DNA from: Brevibacterium sp. 239c
GTDB lineage: Bacteria; Actinomycetota; Actinomycetes; Actinomycetales; Brevibacteriaceae
Direction of reading: 5' to 3'
Length of the DNA: 64,000 nucleotides
Assembly: GCF_900169365.1 (NCBI RefSeq)
Contig: NZ_FXZH01000002.1
Location: 124,001-188,000, forward strand
The notes under the pieces were generated by a model. The model saw only the letters and a list, made by a program, of their open reading frames with translations. It did not search any database and was not told the DNA's origin. Of the stretch, positions 43,214 to 53,549 are shown one piece after another. Each line of letters begins with the position of its first letter. The stretch's first letter is position 1. The translations under genes were made by a program, and so were the position numbers.

Positions 43214-44527
43214 ATGACTCAGGTCTCGGATCCCGCCACCTCCCCTTCGGTCAAACAGAAGCGCGTCCTGCGCCGTGTCATCTCCGCGAGCTTCATCGGC
43301 AACTTCGTTGAGTGGTTCGACTACGGCGTCTACGGATACTTCGCGGCTACGATCGCACTCGTCTTCTTCCCTGCCTCAGAGGGCAACATCGCTCTGCTCT
43401 CAACCTTCGCGGTCTTCGCGGTGTCCTTCGTCGTTCGTCCGATCGGCGGGTTCATCTGGGGTCACATCGGCGACAAGATCGGTCGTCGTTCGGCGCTGTC
43501 CTTGTCGATCCTCATCATGTCGGTCTCGACCTTCGCCATCGGCCTGCTGCCCAGCTACGCTATGGTCGGTCTGTTCGCGCCTCTCCTCCTCCTGCTCGTC
43601 CGCCTCGTCCAGGGATTCTCCGCGGCTGGCGAATATGCGGGTGCCTCGGCATTTCTCGTCGAATATGCGCCCCCGGGCCGGCGTGGTCTCTACGGGGCAG
43701 TGGTCCCGGCCAGCACCGCTTCCGGGCTCCTGCTGGGCTCCGTGCTCGCCGCGATCCTGACCTCTGTGCTCACCGACGTGCAGCTGGAGACCTGGGGCTG
43801 GAGGCTGCCGTTCTTCCTCGCGGCTCCCATGGGTCTCATCGGCCGCTATATCCGCACGCGACTCGAAGACACCCCGGCCTTCCGTGAACTGGCCCAAGAG
43901 GACGAAGTCATCAAGGCGCCGGTCTTCGCAATGTTCCGCGACCATTGGCGTCCACTCGTCATCGCCATGTGTGCGGTTCTGCTCAATGCGGTCGGTTTCT
44001 ACGTGGTGCTCACCTATATGCCCACCTACCTCACGACGGAATTGGGATACGGTGCCACCGAATCCTTCGTCGCCACGACGATTGCGCTGCTGACGTATAT
44101 CGGCTTCATCCTGCTGACAGGGCTGGCCTCGGACCGGTTCGGGCGTAAGCGGATGCTCTTCATCGCCTCCATCGTCTTCATCATCTTCACAGTTCCGGCG
44201 TTCATGCTTCTCGGCTCCGGCAGCTTCACCGTCGTCGTCCTCGTCCAGATCGCTCTGGGCGGCATGTTGACGCTCAACGACGGGACGCTGCCGACCTTCC
44301 TCGCCGAGATGTTCCCGACGAGGATCCGCTACACCGGATTCGCCGTCAGCTTCAACCTCTCGAATTCCCTCTTCGGCGGCACGGCACCGTTCATGGCCAC
44401 CCTGCTCATCGGAGTGACGAATTCGCCGCTGGCGCCCGGCTGGTATCTCATGGCTGCCGCCGTCGTCTGCCTGGGCGCGGTCCTCTGTGCCAAAGAGACT
44501 TTCCACAAACCCCTGCGCGAAGTTTGA
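43214..44527 (+). CDS. MFS transporter, metabolite:H+ symporter (MHS) type
   Basis: The protein has 437 residues and 12 helices. FIGNFVEWFDYGVYGYFA, VVRPIGGFIWGHIGDKIGRR and VRLVQGFSAAGEYAGASAFLVEYAP are hallmarks of the MHS/ProP-KgtP family, which imports organic acids and compatible solutes such as betaine with protons. It stands directly before the creatinase gene (81 bases), so creatine or a related methylated amino acid is the likely substrate; this is inference. ATG 43214 is chosen; GTG 43208 is possible. Confidence 0.85.
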   Translation: MTQVSDPATSPSVKQKRVLRRVISASFIGNFVEWFDYGVYGYFAATIALVFFPASEGNIALLSTFAVFAVSFVVRPIGGFIWGHIGDKIGRRSALSLSILIMSVSTFAIGLLPSYAMVGLFAPLLLLLVRLVQGFSAAGEYAGASAFLVEYAPPGRRGLYGAVVPASTASGLLLGSVLAAILTSVLTDVQLETWGWRLPFFLAAPMGLIGRYIRTRLEDTPAFRELAQEDEVIKAPVFAMFRDHWRPLVIAMCAVLLNAVGFYVVLTYMPTYLTTELGYGATESFVATTIALLTYIGFILLTGLASDRFGRKRMLFIASIVFIIFTVPAFMLLGSGSFTVVVLVQIALGGMLTLNDGTLPTFLAEMFPTRIRYTGFAVSFNLSNSLFGGTAPFMATLLIGVTNSPLAPGWYLMAAAVVCLGAVLCAKETFHKPLREV

Positions 44528-44608
44528 TCCGCGCAGACGCACCCCTCCCGGCTCACTCGCAACGCACCCCGACCCACCCACGGTTCACCCACACGAGAAG
44601 GAGATCTC

Positions 44609-45865
44609 ATGACCACCACAACCACCGACACAGCCTCCGTCGCCGACCTCGAGCGCCTCAAGGTCCTGCACAACGGTTCCAAGTCGACGCTGACGTTCTC
44701 CGACGCAGAGATGGAGCGGCGCCTGACCGGGCTGCGGACGATCATGGCCGAGAAGGAACTCGACGCCGTTGTGCTCACCTCTTATCACAACATCAAATAT
44801 TATTCAGACTTCCTCTTCACCTACTTCGGTCGCTCCTACGCGATGGTCGTCACCCCAGACGACTCTGTGACGATCACGGCCAACATCGACGCGGGCATGC
44901 CCTGGCGGACGAGTTACGGTGAGAACATCGTCTACACGGACTGGCGCCGGGACAACTACCTCTACGCCATCCAGGAAGGTCTGCGCCAGCGCGGCATCGC
45001 CGCCCCCAAGCGCCTCGGCGTCGAGGACGACAACCTGCCCCTGGAGAATCGCAACAAGATCCAGGGGGCCTTCCCCTCGGCAGGCCTCGTCGACATCTCA
45101 CAGGCCGCGATGCGTCAGCGTATGATCAAGTCAGCTGAGGAGATCGAGGTGATCAAGCACAGTGCCCGGATCGGAGACCTCGGCGGGGAGGCGATCAAGG
45201 CCGCGATCACCGAAGGCATCAGTGAGTACGAAGTCGCCCTCATCGGCACCGAGGCGATGGTCCACGAGATCGCCGAGACGTTCCCCGACCAGGAGATCCG
45301 CGACACCTGGGTGTGGTTCCAATCGGGCATCAACACCGATGGAGCGCACAATTGGGCGACGACGCGGAAGGTGCGCAAGGGCGACATCCTCAGCCTCAAC
45401 TGCTTCCCGATGCCCTCGGGCTACTACACCGCTCTCGAGCGCACCCTGTTCTACGGTGAGCCCGACCAGGCCTCGCTCGACCTGTGGAACGTCAACGTCG
45501 AGGTGCACAAGCGGGGCATCGAACTGATCAAGCCCGGAGCGGTGTGCAAGGACATCGCGGCCGAGCTCAACGAGATCTACTTCGAGCACGGTCTGTTCCC
45601 GAACCGCACCTTCGGATATGGTCACTCCTTCGGTGTGCTCAGCCACTACTACGGCCGCGAAGCGGGCCTCGAACTGCGCGAGGACATCGACACCGTGCTC
45701 GAGCCGGGCATGGTCGTGTCGATGGAGCCGATGATCACCGTCCTCGAGGGGCAGCCGGGAGCCGGCGGCTACCGCGAGCACGATATCTGCGTCGTCGGCG
45801 AGTCCGGATCCGAGGACATTACGAAGTTCCCCTTCGGACCCGAGCACAACATCATCCCTGCCTGA
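44609..45865 (+). CDS. Creatinase (creatine amidinohydrolase)
   Basis: The protein has 418 residues and the pita-bread M24 fold, but is a non-metal creatinase: it splits creatine to sarcosine and urea. The catalytic set H247 (GAHNWATT), E277 (TALERTLF) and E373 (VSMEPMI) lies at a constant +15 offset from H232, E262 and E358 of the Pseudomonas enzyme. FTYFGRSYAMVVTPDD and the R-rich MPWRTSYGEN are also typical. AAGGAG lies seven bases before the ATG. It lies next to a transporter and in the same island as sarcosine oxidase, which would take its product. M24 aminopeptidase function is unlikely because the metal ligands are replaced. Confidence 0.9.
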   Translation: MTTTTTDTASVADLERLKVLHNGSKSTLTFSDAEMERRLTGLRTIMAEKELDAVVLTSYHNIKYYSDFLFTYFGRSYAMVVTPDDSVTITANIDAGMPWRTSYGENIVYTDWRRDNYLYAIQEGLRQRGIAAPKRLGVEDDNLPLENRNKIQGAFPSAGLVDISQAAMRQRMIKSAEEIEVIKHSARIGDLGGEAIKAAITEGISEYEVALIGTEAMVHEIAETFPDQEIRDTWVWFQSGINTDGAHNWATTRKVRKGDILSLNCFPMPSGYYTALERTLFYGEPDQASLDLWNVNVEVHKRGIELIKPGAVCKDIAAELNEIYFEHGLFPNRTFGYGHSFGVLSHYYGREAGLELREDIDTVLEPGMVVSMEPMITVLEGQPGAGGYREHDICVVGESGSEDITKFPFGPEHNIIPA

Positions 45866-45887
45866 GCGGCACGACCGCTCACGCAGG
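45857..45887 (+). terminator. Hairpin at the end of the creatinase gene
   Basis: CCTGC-GAGCGG pairs with CCGCTC-GCAGG around a five-base loop, with a 2x2 internal loop. It overlaps the creatinase stop codon and may reduce readthrough into the IclR gene. Confidence 0.5.
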
Positions 45888-45973
45888 AGCTGAAGCAGGA
45901 AGGACCGGGTCGCTCCCGGAAATGTCCGCGGGCACCGCGTCAGTCGGTGCCCGCGGACGAATACACTGACATC

Positions 45974-46750
45974 ATGCCTCGACAGTCTTCCGACATCTCC
46001 CACCGCGGTGCCTCCGTCATCGAGAACACGGTGTCGATCCTCCGCTGCTTCTCCCCAGATCGGCAGGAGCTCGGCGTCACTGAGATCGCGCCGCGAGTGG
46101 GTCTGCACAAGAGCACCGTGTCCAGAATCCTCACCGCGCTCGAAGCCCAGGGCATCGTCGAGCAGGAATCCTCACGCCGCTACCGGCTGGGTCTGGGAAT
46201 CCTCGCGATCGCCGGGCCCCTGCTCGCCGACCTCGATGTCAGGAGGGCCGCCTATCCGATCCTCCAGGATCTCACCCGCCGGACCGAGGAGACGAGCGCC
46301 CTCATCGTGTGGAACGGGACCGAGGCGATCACGGTCGAGCAGATCCCCAGCCCGCAGCAGGTCAAGCACACCTCGAGCCTGGGGTCGCGCTATCAGACCG
46401 CCTACAGCGCATCGGTGCAGGTCTTCCTCGATTTCGCTGAGGTCGCCGAGGTCCAGGCGCTCGCCGACAGCGACTCCCTCCTCGGTCTGGACTCCAGCCC
46501 CGAGAGCTTCGACGCCTACCGCGCGCTTCTGCGCAGCAATCGGCAGCGAGGCTACGCGCTCAATGATGCCCACACGTCGCCGAACGAGGTCGGGATCGCA
46601 GCCGGGGTGCACGACCATCGCGGAGCGCTCGTCGCCGCCGTTCTCATCGCCGCACCCAAGTTCCGCACCGATGCGGATCAGATCGCGAAACTCGGTCAGT
46701 GCTGCGTCGACGCCGCTCGACGAGTCTCGCAGCGTCTGGGCGGCCACTGA
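45974..46750 (+). CDS. IclR-family regulator
   Basis: The protein has about 258 residues. The winged helix ASVIENTVSILRCFSPDRQELGVTEIAPRVGLHKSTVSRILTALEAQGIVE is followed by the IclR ligand domain (TEETSALIVWNGTEAITVEQI, YALNDAHTSPNEVGIAAGVHDHRGALVAAVLIA). It probably controls the creatinase/transporter genes upstream or the sarcosine genes downstream. ATG 45974 is preferred over GTG 45947. Exact tandem repeats run over and beyond its stop codon. Confidence 0.85.
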   Translation: MPRQSSDISHRGASVIENTVSILRCFSPDRQELGVTEIAPRVGLHKSTVSRILTALEAQGIVEQESSRRYRLGLGILAIAGPLLADLDVRRAAYPILQDLTRRTEETSALIVWNGTEAITVEQIPSPQQVKHTSSLGSRYQTAYSASVQVFLDFAEVAEVQALADSDSLLGLDSSPESFDAYRALLRSNRQRGYALNDAHTSPNEVGIAAGVHDHRGALVAAVLIAAPKFRTDADQIAKLGQCCVDAARRVSQRLGGH

Positions 46751-46831
46751 CTCGCAGCGGCCACTGACTCGCAGTGCTCGACCTGCCACGTGCCAGATCG
46801 ATCCACCACGGGCCAGATCGATCCACCACGG
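46741..46831. repeat. Two sets of exact tandem duplications between convergent regulators
   Basis: A 17-bp unit CGGCCACTGACTCGCAG is repeated at 46741 and 46758, copying the IclR stop codon. A 20-bp unit GCCAGATCGATCCACCACGG is repeated at 46792 and 46812. Both sets lie between the convergent IclR and GntR genes. Confidence 0.95.
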
Positions 46832-46858
46832 GCGTCATCGCCGGCTTCTTTCCAGAAC

Positions 46859-47521
46859 TCACCTCAAGGCTGCGCGCAGGGTCCTGTCGAAATCGCGGAC
46901 ATGGTCGGCGGCAAGTTCCGCCACTGCCTCCTCGTCGCCCTCGACGATCGCCTCGAGCAGGTCGATGTGCTCACGGATATGTCCGATGAGGTCCGGCATG
47001 CGCGGGATGACCAGGCACCAGATCCGCGTCGCCAGATCGTCGAGGCGCACGAGGGTCTCGGTGAGATGCAGATTGTCGACGGAGCAGTAGATGAGGCGGT
47101 GGACGGACAGATCTCGCTCCATCAGAGTCCGCTGATCAACGTCGGTTCCGAGGGCTCGGAGCTCCGAGATCATCGCGGTGAACTCCTCGCGGCGGGTGGC
47201 CTCGAGGTTGGCGGCCGCCTTGCGTGCGGCGATGGGTTCGAGGACTTCGCGCATCTCGGAGATCGTGCTCAGGTCGGTGAGATCGACGTTCGAGGCGAAG
47301 GTGCCGCGGCGCGGGAACGAGACGACGAGGTGATCGCTCTCCAGGCGTTTGAGCGCTTCGCGGATCGGGGTGCGACCGACATCGAGCTCATCGCTGAGCG
47401 TGGCCTCGTTGATAGCGTCGCCGGGTGCGATGTCGAGCATGATGAGCCGATGACGGAGAGTCTCGTAGGCGTAGTCGGAGAGAGACCCTCGGTTCGACTT
47501 CGGGGCTGCCGATGTGCGCAT
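46859..47521 (-). CDS. GntR-family regulator (FCD type) of the sarcosine island
   Basis: The protein has 220 residues: a winged helix (SLSDYAYETLRHRLIMLDIAPGDAINEATLSDELDVGRTPIREALKRLE) and an FCD domain with metal-site residues (EMREVLEPIAARKAA, ERDLSVHRLIYCSVDN, REHIDLLEAIVEGDE). ATG 47521 has AGGAG upstream. It is divergent from glyA-sox with a palindrome between, so it is the probable repressor of the sarcosine catabolism operon, responding to an amino acid or oxidised C1 product. Confidence 0.87.
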   Translation of the reverse strand: MRTSAAPKSNRGSLSDYAYETLRHRLIMLDIAPGDAINEATLSDELDVGRTPIREALKRLESDHLVVSFPRRGTFASNVDLTDLSTISEMREVLEPIAARKAAANLEATRREEFTAMISELRALGTDVDQRTLMERDLSVHRLIYCSVDNLHLTETLVRLDDLATRIWCLVIPRMPDLIGHIREHIDLLEAIVEGDEEAVAELAADHVRDFDRTLRAALR

Positions 47522-47582
47522 GGCTCAACTCCTGAAAAAGCTGTTGCATTCGGTGACTGACACTGCTTAGAATACAGGAAGA

Positions 47583-47600
47583 CAACTGATATATTAGTTG
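47583..47600. promoter_or_regulatory. Near-palindromic operator before glyA-sox
   Basis: CAACTGATATATTAGTTG is palindromic with one mismatched pair. It sits 26 bases before the glyA ATG in the GntR-glyA divergent region and shares CAACTGA with the promoter region of the island transporter (43136). Confidence 0.6.
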
Positions 47601-47625
47601 ATGATCAATGATCGAAGGAGATCAC

Positions 47626-49011
47626 ATGACACAGCAGATTGCAGAACGAGTCGAGCCCTCAGGTGTCTCCGTCGGCAACGCCGACGCCGGTTTCCCCAGC
47701 CGGGAGCCCGTCGAGCTGAGTACGTCCATCGCCGAACTCGATCCTGAGATCGCCGGCTTCATCGACGCCGAGCTCGGTCGTCAGCGCGGGGGCCTCGAGA
47801 TGATTGCCTCCGAGAATCACACCGCGGCCGCAGTCATGGCCGCGCAGGGTTCGGTGTTGACGAACAAGTACGCGGAGGGGTATCCCGGTCGTCGCTACTA
47901 CGGCGGCTGCGAGCATGTCGACGAGATCGAACGCATCGCAATCGCCCGGGTCAAAGGGCTGTTCGGAGCCGAGTTCGCGAACGTCCAGCCGCACTCCGGG
48001 GCGCAGGCCAACGCCTCGGTGATGCACGCACTCATCCGCCCCGGCGACACGGTGCTCGGCCTCGATCTCGCCCACGGAGGTCACCTCACCCACGGGATGA
48101 AGATCAACTTCTCCGGACGCCTCTACGACATCGTCGCCTACGGCGTGCGCGATGACACCCATCGTGTCGACATGGCCGAAGTCGATCGTCTGGCCCAGGA
48201 GCACCGCCCCCAGCTCATCGTCGCGGGCTGGTCGGCCTACTCACGTCAGCTCGACTTCGCCGAATTCCGTCGCATCGCCGACTCCATCGGCGCCTACCTG
48301 ATGGTCGACATGGCCCACTTCGCCGGTCTCGTCGCCGCCGGTCTGCACCCTTCGCCCGTGCCGCATGCCCACGTCGTGACGTCGACGACGCACAAGACCC
48401 TCGGCGGGCCGCGTGGCGGAATCATCCTGTCGAATGACGCCGCCATCGCCAAGAAGATCAATTCCGCGGTCTTCCCCGGCCAGCAGGGCGGGCCCCTCGA
48501 ACACGTCATCGCGGGCAAGGCCGTGGCCTTCGGACTCGCCGCCACAGAGAACTTCGCCGACAAGCAGCGTCGCACGCTGGCCGGTGCGGCGGAACTCGCC
48601 CGCCGCCTCGGCGAGTCCGACGTCTCCGAGCGGGGCATCTCGATCGTCACAGGGGGCACCGACGTCCATCTCGTTCTCGTCGACCTGCGCAACTCCGTGC
48701 TCGACGGCGGACAGGCCGAGGACCTCCTCGCCGAGGTCGGCATCACCGTCAACCGCAACGCCGTGCCCAACGACCCGCGACCGCCGATGGTGACGTCGGG
48801 CCTGCGCATCGGCACTCCGGCCCTGGCCAGCCGCGGATTCGGCTCGGACGCGTTCGCGGAGGTCGCCGACATCATCGCAGAGACCCTCATCGCCGGAACC
48901 GCAGAGAGCGGAGCCGCCGCCGAGACCATCGCTGAACTCGGCGCCCGTGTCTCCACGCTCGCCGCCGCCCACGCCTTGTATCCCACCATCGCAGAGATCG
49001 GAGCACCCTGA
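47626..49011 (+). CDS. glyA: Serine hydroxymethyltransferase of the sarcosine operon
   Basis: The protein has 461 residues and converts glycine plus 5,10-methylene-THF into serine (and the reverse). The PLP lysine is K257 in [52 protein letters not shown] and [21 protein letters not shown] are classic SHMT segments. ATG 47626 follows GAAGGAG; an ATG at 47608 precedes it. The stop overlaps the soxB start. It consumes both products of sarcosine oxidase, glycine and methylene-THF, which explains its place as first gene. It is probably a second copy beside a housekeeping glyA elsewhere. Confidence 0.92.
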   Translation: MTQQIAERVEPSGVSVGNADAGFPSREPVELSTSIAELDPEIAGFIDAELGRQRGGLEMIASENHTAAAVMAAQGSVLTNKYAEGYPGRRYYGGCEHVDEIERIAIARVKGLFGAEFANVQPHSGAQANASVMHALIRPGDTVLGLDLAHGGHLTHGMKINFSGRLYDIVAYGVRDDTHRVDMAEVDRLAQEHRPQLIVAGWSAYSRQLDFAEFRRIADSIGAYLMVDMAHFAGLVAAGLHPSPVPHAHVVTSTTHKTLGGPRGGIILSNDAAIAKKINSAVFPGQQGGPLEHVIAGKAVAFGLAATENFADKQRRTLAGAAELARRLGESDVSERGISIVTGGTDVHLVLVDLRNSVLDGGQAEDLLAEVGITVNRNAVPNDPRPPMVTSGLRIGTPALASRGFGSDAFAEVADIIAETLIAGTAESGAAAETIAELGARVSTLAAAHALYPTIAEIGAP

Positions 49012-50228
49012 TGGCCGACCAACTCCCCGAACATCCGGACTTCCTCTGGCGCAACCCCGAGCCTAAGGCTTCGTACGACGCGATCATCATCGGCGGCGGC
49101 GGCCACGGTCTCGCGACGGCCTACTACCTCGCGAAGGATCACGGCATGACGAACATCGCCATCCTCGAACGCGGATGGCTGGCCGGGGGCAATATGGCCC
49201 GAAACACGACGATCATCCGCTCGAACTACCTCTGGGACGAGTCCGCCGCGATGTACGAGAAGTCCCTCAAGCTCTGGGAGCAGCTGCCCGAGGAACTCGA
49301 CTACGACTTCCTGTTCTCCCAGCGCGGAGTCCTCAACCTCGCCCACACCCTGCAGGATGTGCGCGAGTCCCAGAGGCGTGTGAATGCGAACGCGCTCAAC
49401 GGCGTCGACGCCGAATGGCTCGACCCCGAGCAGGTCAAGGAAGTCTGCCCGATCATCAACATCGGCGATGACCTGCGATATCCGGTCATGGGCGGGACCT
49501 ACCAGCCGCGTGCTGGCATCGCCAAGCATGACCACGTCGCCTGGGCCTTCGCCCGCAAGTGTGACGAAATGGGCGTCGACATCATCCAGAACTGCGAGGT
49601 CACCGGCATCGAGCGCATCGGCGACAAGGTCATCGGGGTCCAGACCACTCGCGGCAACATCGCCACCGAGAAGGTGGCCATGTGCGTGGCCGGCGACTCC
49701 TCGGTCCTGGCCGACATGGCCGGGATCCGACTGCCGATCCAGTCCCATCCGCTGCAGGCGCTGGTGTCCGAACTCTTCGAACCCGTCCACCCGACCGTCG
49801 TGATGTCCAACCACGTCCACGTCTATGTCTCCCAGGCGCACAAGGGCGAGCTGGTCATGGGCGCCGGGGTCGACTCGTACAACGGATACGGACAACGAGG
49901 CGGCTTCCACGTCATCGAAGAGCAGCTCGCCGCCGCGGTCGAACTCTTCCCGATCTTCGCCCGCGCTCATGTGCTGCGCACCTGGGGCGGCATCGTCGAC
50001 GTCACCCTCGACGCCTCACCGATCGTGTCGAAGACCGAAGTCGCAGGACTCTACGCCAACTGCGGATGGGGCACCGGAGGCTTCAAGGGAACACCTGCCG
50101 CCGGCTACACCTTCGCCCACACCATCGCGAACGACGAACCGCACCCGCTCAACGCCCCCTACGCCCTCGACCGGTTCGAAACCGGCCACCTCATCGACGA
50201 GCACGGCGCGGCCGCTGTGGCCCACTGA
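49011..50228 (+). CDS. soxB: Heterotetrameric sarcosine oxidase beta subunit
   Basis: The protein has 405 residues. It is the DAO-type flavoprotein subunit that oxidises sarcosine, with FAD motif [21 protein letters not shown] and H173/H175 in [13 protein letters not shown], where the beta subunit of known enzymes holds its covalent FMN on His. [15 protein letters not shown] and the late [14 protein letters not shown] are family-typical. The ATG overlaps the glyA stop (TGATG). Order B-D-A-G is the standard one for the TsoX/SoxBDAG complex. Confidence 0.93.
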   Translation: MADQLPEHPDFLWRNPEPKASYDAIIIGGGGHGLATAYYLAKDHGMTNIAILERGWLAGGNMARNTTIIRSNYLWDESAAMYEKSLKLWEQLPEELDYDFLFSQRGVLNLAHTLQDVRESQRRVNANALNGVDAEWLDPEQVKEVCPIINIGDDLRYPVMGGTYQPRAGIAKHDHVAWAFARKCDEMGVDIIQNCEVTGIERIGDKVIGVQTTRGNIATEKVAMCVAGDSSVLADMAGIRLPIQSHPLQALVSELFEPVHPTVVMSNHVHVYVSQAHKGELVMGAGVDSYNGYGQRGGFHVIEEQLAAAVELFPIFARAHVLRTWGGIVDVTLDASPIVSKTEVAGLYANCGWGTGGFKGTPAAGYTFAHTIANDEPHPLNAPYALDRFETGHLIDEHGAAAVAH

Positions 50229-50253
50229 CCGGATCGACTCAGGAAGGACGACC

Positions 50254-50550
50254 ATGCTTCTCATCGACTGCCCGCACTGCGGGCCACGCGACGAAACCGA
50301 ATTCCACTACGGCGGACAGGCTCACGTTGCCTACCCAGCCGACCCTCACGCACTGAGCGACCGGGAGTGGGCCGAGTTCCTCTTCTATCGCGACAACGAC
50401 CGCGGCCTCTACGCCGAGCGGTGGAGCCACAGCCTCGGCTGCCGCAAGTGGTTCAACGCCGTCCGCGACACCGTGACCTATGATTTCACGGCCATCTATC
50501 CCATGGGTGCTCCACGCCCGACTCCAGCAGAAGGCGAGGCCGCACGATGA
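50254..50550 (+). CDS. soxD: Sarcosine oxidase delta subunit (zinc-binding)
   Basis: The protein has 98 residues. The Zn ligands known from crystal structures, C6, C9, H59 and C63, are all present at the same numbers (DCPHC and WSHSLGC). A ribosome site GGAAGGA precedes ATG 50254, and the stop overlaps the soxA start (ATGA). It is a structural subunit of the complex. Confidence 0.92.
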   Translation: MLLIDCPHCGPRDETEFHYGGQAHVAYPADPHALSDREWAEFLFYRDNDRGLYAERWSHSLGCRKWFNAVRDTVTYDFTAIYPMGAPRPTPAEGEAAR

Positions 50551-53549
50551 ACTCCCTACATACGAGCTCCGCGGACGCCGGCGCACGGCGCCTGCCGCAG
50601 GCCACCGGGATCGACTCCTCGCGTCCTTTGCGCTTCACCGTCGATGGGCGGGCCTACGCGGGCTTCGCCGGCGACACGATTGCCAGCGCGCTCATCGCCG
50701 CGGGCCGCATCGACTGCGGTGCTTCGACGTACCTGGGACGATCTCGCGGGATCCTCAGCGCCGGCATCGAGGAGTCCAACGCCCTCGTCCGCGTCCATCC
50801 GCGCGTGGCCGGCGACGTCAGCGAATCAATGCTTCCGGCCACCCGTGTGCCTATCACGGACGGTCTCGAGGCCGATTATCTCTCGGGTCTGGGCATCCTC
50901 GACCCCGGTCAGGACGAACTTGTCTATGAGCACAAGCACGTCCATGTCGATGTTCTCATCGTCGGTGCCGGGCCCGCTGGTCTGGCCGCCGCGCGTGAGG
51001 CCGGCCGCTCCGGAGCCAGGACGCTCCTGCTCGATGACCGGTCCGCTCCCGGCGGGTCGCTGCTGGCAAGCTCGGGACGCACCGTCGAGGGAGCCCTCGA
51101 CGAGTCCATCGACGATGTCCCCGCGGCGGAGTGGATCGAGACCACTGTCAACGGCTTCGCCGAGGCGGAGGAAACCACTTACCGTCCGAACACGACCGTC
51201 TTCGGCAGCTACGATTCGAACTTCTTCGTCGCTCTCGAAGACCGGACACGCGAACACGTCGAGACCGAGGGCTCGGGCGCGAGCGTCGGCTCTGCGGACA
51301 GCGACCGCGACGGCACCGCCTCCCGCGCGGGCACCCGGCAGCGGGTGTGGCACATCCGAGCCAAGCAGGTCGTGCTCGCCACGGGAGCACATGAGCGCCC
51401 CATCGTGTTCGCCGACAATGACCGACCGGGCATCATGCTCGCCTCGGCCGTGAGGACCTATCTCAACCGCTTCGGCGTCGTCGCCGGTCAGCGCATCGCG
51501 ATTGCGGCGACGAACGATTCGGCCTACGAACTGCTGGCCGATCTGCACGCGGCCGGAATCGACGTTCCGGCGATCATCGACTCCCGGACCACAGCCTCGG
51601 CGATGGCAGAGAGGGTCGTCGGCAGGACGGGAACCCGACTCATCCTCGGCTCCACGGTCACCGGCACCGCAGGCGAGGGCCCGGCGGGGCGCATCAGCCG
51701 GGTCACCGTCGCACCCCTCGATGAGGATGCTGTGGCGGCCGAGTACGGCGAAGACATCGACGTCGACCTGCTCGCCGTGGCCGGAGGGTTCTCCCCGGTC
51801 ATCCACCTGCACGGACAGCGCAGGGGCCCAATCGTTTGGCGCAGCGACATCGCCGCCTTCGTTCCGAGAACACCGGTGCGCGACCAGTTCACCGTCGGCG
51901 CGATCAATGGTGACTACGCTCTCGAAACGGCTCTCAAGGACGGTGCCGAGGCGGGCAATGCGGCAGCCGACCGCACCGGCTTCGCCGCCGCGCTCACCGT
52001 TCCCAAAGCCGCGGCGATGACCTACGCACCGGCGCGCCCACTGTGGCTGGTCACCTCGGCCGAGGCCGATCACACGGCGCTGACCACGCACTTCATCGAC
52101 TTCCAGCGCGATCAGAGTGTGGCAGACGTGCAGCGGGCGATGAACGCGGGCATGCGCTCGGTCGAGCACGTCAAGCGCTACACCTCGATCTCGACAGGAG
52201 GCGACCAGGGCAAGACGAGTGCGGTCAATGCCATCGGCGCCATCGCCAGCATCCTCGGCGAGACCGACCTGGGCGCGGTCGGGCACACGACCTTCCGCGC
52301 TCCCTTCGCCCCAGTGCCCTTCGCAGCATTGGCTGGCCGCAGGAAGGGTGAGCTGTTCGATCCGGCACGCATCACCGCGATCCACCCCTGGCACGTTGCC
52401 CACGGAGCCGAGTTCGAAGACGTCGGACAGTGGAAGCGGCCCTGGTACTACCCCCTGCCGGGCGAGGACATGGAGGCAGCGGTGCTGCGCGAGGGCAAGG
52501 CCGTGCGTGAATCGGTCGGCTTCCAGGATGCCTCGACGCTGGGCAAGATCGAGATCCGGGGAACCGACGCCGGCGAGTTCCTCGGCCAGATCTACACGAA
52601 CGGCTTCAAGAAGCTCAAGGTAGGCAAGGGCCGCTACGGTCTCATGTGCAAACCCGACGGCATGATCTTCGACGACGGCGTCACCCTGCGCGTGGCCGAG
52701 GACCGCTACTACATGACCACGACCACCGGCGGTGCCGCGACCGTGCTCGAATGGCTCGAGGAATGGCACCAGACCGAATGGCCCGAACTCGACGTCGTCT
52801 TCACCTCGGTGACGGAGCAGTGGTCGACAGTCGCGGTCGCCGGCCCGAAGTCGCGAGACGTCATCGCCAAGATCGCCCCGAACCTCGACGTGTCCAATGA
52901 GAACTTCGAGTTCATGGGCTTCCGCGAGACGACCCTGGCCAACGGGATCCCGGCGCGCGTCTGCCGGATCTCCTTCTCCGGTGAACTGGCCTTCGAGATC
53001 AATGTCGAGAACTACTACGGCCTGGCCGTGTGGGAAGCCGTCGCCGAGGCGGGAGCCGAGTTCGACATCACCCCCTACGGCACCGAGGTCATGCACGTCC
53101 TGCGTGCCGAGAAGGGCTTCATCATCGTCGGTCAGGACACCGACGGGACCGTGACCCCGCAGGATGCGGGCATGGAGTGGATCGTCTCGAAATTCAAGGA
53201 CTTCATCGGCAAACGCTCCTACTCACGGATCGACACGGCCCGCGAGGACCGCAAACACCTCGTCGGGGTCCTTCCCGTCGACGGCACGACCCGGCTGGCC
53301 GAAGGCGCGCAGCTCATCACCTCGGGCACCCCGGTGACTCCGGAGGCCGGGCCCGTGCCGATGATCGGCCACGTCACCTCCTCCTACATGTCGCCGAGCC
53401 TCGATCGCCCGATCGGTCTCGCCTTCGTCGAGAACGGCCGGAACCGGACGGGTGAGATCATCCAATCTCCGGTTGCCGGCTGCCTCGTCGACGTCGAGAT
53501 CACCTCGCCCGTCTTCTACGATCCAGAAGGGAACCGCCGTGATGGCTGA
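50547..53549 (+). CDS. soxA: Sarcosine oxidase alpha subunit
   Basis: The protein has 1000 residues, a little longer than usual (about 965). Order: an N-terminal 2Fe-2S-like fold without cysteines ([21 protein letters not shown]), a FAD/NAD domain ([21 protein letters not shown], ~135-155, and [20 protein letters not shown]) and a C-terminal GcvT-like folate domain (~620-1000). The folate domain passes the methyl-derived formaldehyde to THF. The extra length is partly an Ser/Asp-rich insert at about residues 235-262 ([15 protein letters not shown]). ATG 50547 overlaps soxD; its end overlaps soxG by 8 bases. Confidence 0.93.
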   Translation: MNSLHTSSADAGARRLPQATGIDSSRPLRFTVDGRAYAGFAGDTIASALIAAGRIDCGASTYLGRSRGILSAGIEESNALVRVHPRVAGDVSESMLPATRVPITDGLEADYLSGLGILDPGQDELVYEHKHVHVDVLIVGAGPAGLAAAREAGRSGARTLLLDDRSAPGGSLLASSGRTVEGALDESIDDVPAAEWIETTVNGFAEAEETTYRPNTTVFGSYDSNFFVALEDRTREHVETEGSGASVGSADSDRDGTASRAGTRQRVWHIRAKQVVLATGAHERPIVFADNDRPGIMLASAVRTYLNRFGVVAGQRIAIAATNDSAYELLADLHAAGIDVPAIIDSRTTASAMAERVVGRTGTRLILGSTVTGTAGEGPAGRISRVTVAPLDEDAVAAEYGEDIDVDLLAVAGGFSPVIHLHGQRRGPIVWRSDIAAFVPRTPVRDQFTVGAINGDYALETALKDGAEAGNAAADRTGFAAALTVPKAAAMTYAPARPLWLVTSAEADHTALTTHFIDFQRDQSVADVQRAMNAGMRSVEHVKRYTSISTGGDQGKTSAVNAIGAIASILGETDLGAVGHTTFRAPFAPVPFAALAGRRKGELFDPARITAIHPWHVAHGAEFEDVGQWKRPWYYPLPGEDMEAAVLREGKAVRESVGFQDASTLGKIEIRGTDAGEFLGQIYTNGFKKLKVGKGRYGLMCKPDGMIFDDGVTLRVAEDRYYMTTTTGGAATVLEWLEEWHQTEWPELDVVFTSVTEQWSTVAVAGPKSRDVIAKIAPNLDVSNENFEFMGFRETTLANGIPARVCRISFSGELAFEINVENYYGLAVWEAVAEAGAEFDITPYGTEVMHVLRAEKGFIIVGQDTDGTVTPQDAGMEWIVSKFKDFIGKRSYSRIDTAREDRKHLVGVLPVDGTTRLAEGAQLITSGTPVTPEAGPVPMIGHVTSSYMSPSLDRPIGLAFVENGRNRTGEIIQSPVAGCLVDVEITSPVFYDPEGNRRDG

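Noticed and set aside
44609..45865. Xaa-Pro aminopeptidase as an alternative for the M24 protein
   Set aside because: The catalytic residues fit creatinase exactly, the M24 metal-ligand Asp/Glu set is not visible, and the neighbours degrade sarcosine.
50826..53096. Antisense open frame of 756 codons opposite soxA
   Set aside because: It is a shadow of high-GC codon bias: no ribosome site or recognisable domain, composition dominated by Gly/Asp/Arg, and soxA itself is certain.
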